The notes below the pieces were generated by a model that saw only the letters and a program-made list of their open reading frames with translations, made no database searches and was not told the origin of the DNA. A stretch of 55,409 bases of DNA, taken from NCBI GenBank assembly GCA_013152945.1, contig JAADFL010000165.1:1-55409 (forward strand). Direction: 5' to 3'. This document shows positions 52,512-55,409 of this stretch, in pieces. The position numbers and the translations under genes are program-made. The stretch's first letter is position 1. Each line of letters begins with the position of its first letter. This DNA comes from Deltaproteobacteria bacterium (GTDB taxonomy: Bacteria; Myxococcota_A; JAADFL01).

Positions 52512-52817
52512 CTATTTTTTCAATTCCCGGCCCAACTTGGCCTCAACACTGGCCTGCTTGCCGGTAAGCCTGCCGGTTGCACCTTTCTTGTCATCCACGA
52601 CTATTCGCAAGAGCACCCGGTCCGCTTTTTCCAAGGCCGCATCCCTGCACTTCTTCATCAAGTCCATGACAGCATCCCAATCTCCTTCCACTGACGTGGA
52701 CATGGGCCCGAACTTGTACTGAAGGCCGGACTTATCTATGATATCCAGGATCGGGGCAAGATCCCCGGAAAGTGAAGCTCCCGAACCCAGGGGAACCACT
52801 GAAAATTCAACTATCAT
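52512..52817 (-). CDS. MTH1187/YkoF-family thiamine-binding-like protein
   Basis: ATG 52817 is preceded by GGAG at 9 nt; the frame extends 17 codons further into non-conserved sequence. The 101-aa product fits the family pattern MIVEFSVVPLGSGASLSGDLAPILDIIDKSGLQYKFGPMSTSVEGDW, with VLLRIVVDDKKG near the C terminus. Members bind thiamine or a similar ligand and form small oligomers. It starts 16 nt after the NCS2 permease stop. Whether the permease handles a related pyrimidine is speculation. Confidence 0.9.
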   Translation of the reverse strand: MIVEFSVVPLGSGASLSGDLAPILDIIDKSGLQYKFGPMSTSVEGDWDAVMDLMKKCRDAALEKADRVLLRIVVDDKKGATGRLTGKQASVEAKLGRELKK

Positions 52818-52833
52818 TTGATGGTCTCCTCTC

Positions 52834-54213
52834 TCATCCCTTGATGAGACCCGTCGCAAGTAACACATACCTCAACAGGAACAATACGCTGAAGGCATGT
52901 ACCCACATACTCGAATCCCTGAGCCTTCCCCTCAAGAGTTTCAGCAGGCTGTACGATACGAAACCTGCGGAAATGCCCTCGGTAATGGAAAAGGTAAGCG
53001 GCATTACCGAAATCGCCAGGAACGCGGGCAAGGCCTCTTCAAATTCTTTCCATTTAACTTTTTCGATACCCTTCATCATGAACATTCCGACAAGTATCAG
53101 CACAGGGGCTATAACCGGATGCACGAAGACGCCGGGACTGATCTGGTATTCGCCCGCCACCATGGCCACTAATGGATAGAAGAAAAGCGAGATGATGAAC
53201 AGAAATGCAGTGGCAATATTTGCAAGGCCTGTCCTTGCCCCTGCAGCCACTCCTGCGCTCGATTCCACATAGCTCGTAACAGTCGAGGTGCCGAGCAATG
53301 TTCCGACCACGGTTCCGACTGCGTCCGCAAACAACGCTCCTCCCGCCCGCGGCAGGTTGCCTTCATCATCCAGGAGTCCGGCCTGGCCGGAAACACCGAT
53401 GAGAGTTCCGATGGTGTCGAACAGATCGAGAAAGAAGAAAACAAAGACCACCGCCAACAGCGAACCGAAACCGCTTGAGAACAGGCCCTTGAAATCCAGT
53501 TGAAAAGCAGTTTCCCGGAGCGAAGGCGGCAATTGAACTACTCCCTGGTAATTGACCAGGCCGATAGCGAGCGCCACCATTGTCGATACAAGCAGACCCA
53601 CGAGAAGTGCCCCGGGTACCTTGAATGCAGTAAGCACCACTATGACCAGGAAACCGCTTATTGCGACGAGAACGGCGGGGTTGCCGAGGTCTCCCCTGGT
53701 GATATAGGTAGCCGGGCTGCCGACTATGATCCCGGCCCACTCGAACCCTATTACCGCTATCAAGAGACCGATTCCCACGGCAATACCGTGCTTGAGGCAC
53801 GATGGCACGGCATTCAACAGTTTTTTACGGAAACCGAAAAATGTCAGGCCGAGAAAGACCGCACCGGAGATGAAGTTGGCGGCCAGTGCTTGCTGCCAGG
53901 TGTACCCGAGAACACCGCATACAGTGAATGCAAAGAAGGCATTATGGCCCATTGCAGGGGCCAGGGCGACCGGGTAGTTGGCGGAAAACGCCATGACCAG
54001 TGTGGCCGCAGCAGATGAAATACAGGTGGCCGCCATTACTGCGGAGCCGGACATTCCACAGCTTTGCAATATTGCGGGTTGCACGAAAATGATATAGCAC
54101 ATGGTGAAAAACGTGGTCGTTCCCCCGCGCAGTTCCCTGCCGACCGTTGTATCCCTCTCGGAAAGCCTGAATGTCCTTTCCAAAAATGACTGATCCAATT
54201 TGGCTGTCCTCAA
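52834..54213 (-). CDS. NCS2-family purine permease (AzgA-like)
   Basis: The 459-aa protein has about 13 hydrophobic segments and family motifs: GGTTTFFTMCYIIFVQP, ALAPAMGHNAFFAFTVCG, FFFLDLFDTIGTLIGVS and LLGTSTVTSYVESSAGVAAGARTGLANI. These match AzgA/GhxP-type permeases for adenine, guanine or hypoxanthine. One key site reads MGHNAFFAFT, where the common sequence is GMNAYFAFT. The start is TTG 54213, overlapping the psd stop (TTGA) with only a weak ribosome-binding site, so translational coupling is likely. Confidence 0.92.
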   Translation of the reverse strand: MRTAKLDQSFLERTFRLSERDTTVGRELRGGTTTFFTMCYIIFVQPAILQSCGMSGSAVMAATCISSAAATLVMAFSANYPVALAPAMGHNAFFAFTVCGVLGYTWQQALAANFISGAVFLGLTFFGFRKKLLNAVPSCLKHGIAVGIGLLIAVIGFEWAGIIVGSPATYITRGDLGNPAVLVAISGFLVIVVLTAFKVPGALLVGLLVSTMVALAIGLVNYQGVVQLPPSLRETAFQLDFKGLFSSGFGSLLAVVFVFFFLDLFDTIGTLIGVSGQAGLLDDEGNLPRAGGALFADAVGTVVGTLLGTSTVTSYVESSAGVAAGARTGLANIATAFLFIISLFFYPLVAMVAGEYQISPGVFVHPVIAPVLILVGMFMMKGIEKVKWKEFEEALPAFLAISVMPLTFSITEGISAGFVSYSLLKLLRGRLRDSSMWVHAFSVLFLLRYVLLATGLIKG

Positions 54214-55076
54214 CCTTGCCGTTCTTTTTTTCGTGCCCGGGCCAAAACCTGCCCGAGCTTCACCAGGGAACCGGCTTGAACCTCTTCAAAGTGTATCCGC
54301 CCGGGTTCGAACAGAAGCACCACGGAGGAACCCAGTTCGAACACTCCCAGTTCATCTCCTGCTTCAACAGGTATAGGCTTATCATACTCCCTAAAATCCA
54401 GTATTCTTCCCCTGGAGCCATTTGTAACGATGTTGTCAAAGGCGGCCCTTATTCTTCCAACCACCATTGCACCAATCATTACTACCGCAACCTGTCCCAA
54501 TCCTGTTTGCAAATAAATCGTCAATCTCTCGTTCAAGGTGAACAGTGCAGGCACCCTGGCTATAGTCAAACCGTTCACCGGCAGGAGACCGCCGGGTATG
54601 TAACGCCAACCCGTGATTTTTCCGGGCAACGGAGAATGGACCCTGTGGTAGTCGCTCGGCGACAAGTAAAGGTTCACTTGATCACCATTGCGAAACAGGC
54701 TGGTCCTCTCCGGATCCAACAACAAGGAATCCACGTTGTAGTAGATTCCTTTAACCTGCTCCAACCGTCCGTTTTCCACAGGGCCGATGGCTCTAAGTAA
54801 ACCATCTACCGGGCATGCGACTTTTGTCAGGGACCCGGGGAAAGTTCTTACACCCGGTTTCAATCGCCTGGTAAAAAAATCCGCCAGGCTCTTGTACTGC
54901 CCCGGCGCCTTCTCCGCCTCTCTCACGTCGGCACCCAACATCCGTGCGAATGCAGTAACTACGGGCTCCCGCAAATAAGCAGGCATTTTAAGGCGGGCCA
55001 GGTCTCCAAGAGTCCTGGAAATAGTATTCTGAGGAAGAATCTTCAATAAAGTTACGACATGGTTCATGTCGAGCAT
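54210..55076 (-). CDS. psd: Phosphatidylserine decarboxylase proenzyme
   Basis: ATG 55076 is preceded by GGAGGAG at 4-7 nt. The 288-aa length fits bacterial Psd. The motifs VACPVDGLLRAIGP, LYLSPSDYHRVHSPLPG and the self-cleavage site in FELGSSVVLLFE (cut between G and S, about residue 247) are present. After autocleavage the new N-terminal Ser becomes a pyruvoyl cofactor, and the enzyme makes phosphatidylethanolamine at the inner membrane. It heads a minus-strand operon with the NCS2 permease, the MTH1187-like protein and the lipid kinase. Upstream DNA (55077-55409) contains only repeats. Confidence 0.95.
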   Translation of the reverse strand: MLDMNHVVTLLKILPQNTISRTLGDLARLKMPAYLREPVVTAFARMLGADVREAEKAPGQYKSLADFFTRRLKPGVRTFPGSLTKVACPVDGLLRAIGPVENGRLEQVKGIYYNVDSLLLDPERTSLFRNGDQVNLYLSPSDYHRVHSPLPGKITGWRYIPGGLLPVNGLTIARVPALFTLNERLTIYLQTGLGQVAVVMIGAMVVGRIRAAFDNIVTNGSRGRILDFREYDKPIPVEAGDELGVFELGSSVVLLFEPGRIHFEEVQAGSLVKLGQVLARARKKERQG

Positions 55077-55150
55077 CCAGCTCCTCCACGTTTCCAAAGT
55101 GACTTTGATATCACAGCCCGGTTAACGCGGCAAGTAATAGAGTTTTTTTT

Positions 55151-55290
55151 GGGGGGGGTGAAAGCCCCAAAGGGGCGAAATAAAATAGCCTGGGGCAACG
55201 CCCCAGGAATTATTGGCACCAAACGATCCCCCTCGCCCGCTCTGCGGGAGAGGACAAAAGGGGGTGAGGGCGGTGGAAAGCCGGCCCGGT
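55151..55290 (-). repeat. Repeat family A, inverted copy at right edge
   Basis: Read on the minus strand this region repeats the start of the window (GGGGCGTTGCCCCAGG hairpin, TATTTCGCCCCTTTGGGGCTTT) and the CACCCTCACCCCCTTTTGT…CGCAGAGCGGGCGAGGGGGATCG part of the copies at 13.9 and 14.8 kb. It thereby joins the two versions into one element of about 140 bp. Confidence 0.85.
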
Positions 55291-55331
55291 CCGGGAGATA
55301 AATTACAAATTGTTCGGATTGGATCTCGCAA

Positions 55332-55351
55332 GGGCGGTTCGCGAACCGCCC
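55332..55351. repeat. Perfect 20-bp palindrome
   Basis: GGGCGGTTCGCGAACCGCCC is its own reverse complement. It lies in the repeat-rich region upstream of psd and would form a strong hairpin or a cruciform site. Confidence 0.8.
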
Positions 55352-55385
55352 CTACTTCATGAAATAACAGCATATTTTAGGCACC

Positions 55386-55409
55386 CTGAAAATCAACCTG
55401 GGTGGGGAG
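55386..55409 (+). repeat. Family C unit at window edge
   Basis: CTGAAAATCAACCTGGGTGGGG matches, in the opposite orientation, the two units at 46.35-46.40 kb with one to two mismatches. The window ends inside it. Confidence 0.65.

Overview
The window looks like chromosomal DNA of a Gram-negative bacterium with a two-membrane envelope, most likely a deltaproteobacterial-grade lineage (Myxococcota or a neighbouring phylum). This is inferred from gene content, not from a marker gene. The clues are outer-membrane TolC-type and RND export genes, PlsB and phosphatidylserine decarboxylase, PEGA-domain and TPR plus cyclic-nucleotide-like proteins, and several large lipoproteins with a lipobox followed by acidic or Cys-rich spacers. 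Most genes share a moderately GC-rich composition. Two stretches differ: an AT-rich toxin-antitoxin cassette near 14.2 kb and a GC-rich block at about 46.7-48.0 kb.

Layout. 0-7.3 kb: dispersed repeats, a short secreted protein and a giant (about 2,100 aa) lipoprotein. 7.4-13.7 kb: a small Cys protein, a CapA-MltB fusion enzyme, PlsB, a tRNA-Val(CAC) and a PEGA protein. 13.9-14.9 kb: a YefM-YoeB type toxin-antitoxin pair between two nearly identical 157-bp direct repeats. 15.0-18.1 kb: a membrane TPR protein with a degenerate cNMP-like domain, followed by an M15 peptidase. 18.0-28.3 kb: an adaptor plus two RND permeases on the minus strand, divergent from a two-component system. 28.36-36.5 kb: a tightly coupled operon encoding a BlaI-type repressor, a sensorless M56 peptidase, an adaptor, a heavy-metal-type RND permease, a lipoprotein metallophosphoesterase and a TolC-like protein. 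36.6-41.0 kb: a nucleoside salvage operon (deoB, deoA, CNT transporter). 41.2-46.3 kb: a YfhO-like membrane protein and a Cys-rich lipoprotein. 46.3-49.4 kb: a patch of foreign DNA with repeats, an NmrA-like dehydrogenase, a frameshifted DUF1670 remnant and a decayed IS4-family element. 49.4-55.1 kb: a minus-strand operon of psd, an NCS2 purine permease, a thiamine-binding-like protein, a lipid kinase and an unrecognised 650-aa protein. 55.1-55.4 kb: repeats again.

How the genes work together. The strongest candidate for an undescribed system is the operon at 28.36-36.5 kb. A perfect 18-bp palindrome sits inside the promoter, in front of a BlaI/M56 pair that controls a complete tripartite pump, and a surface phosphatase is embedded between the permease and the outer-membrane gene. 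The deo operon forms a coherent uptake-phosphorolysis-mutase pathway. Psd, the lipid kinase and PlsB point to phospholipid metabolism. The CapA-MltB fusion and the M15 peptidase point to cell-wall remodelling. All lengths and motifs were read by eye. No database search, structure prediction or composition calculation was run.
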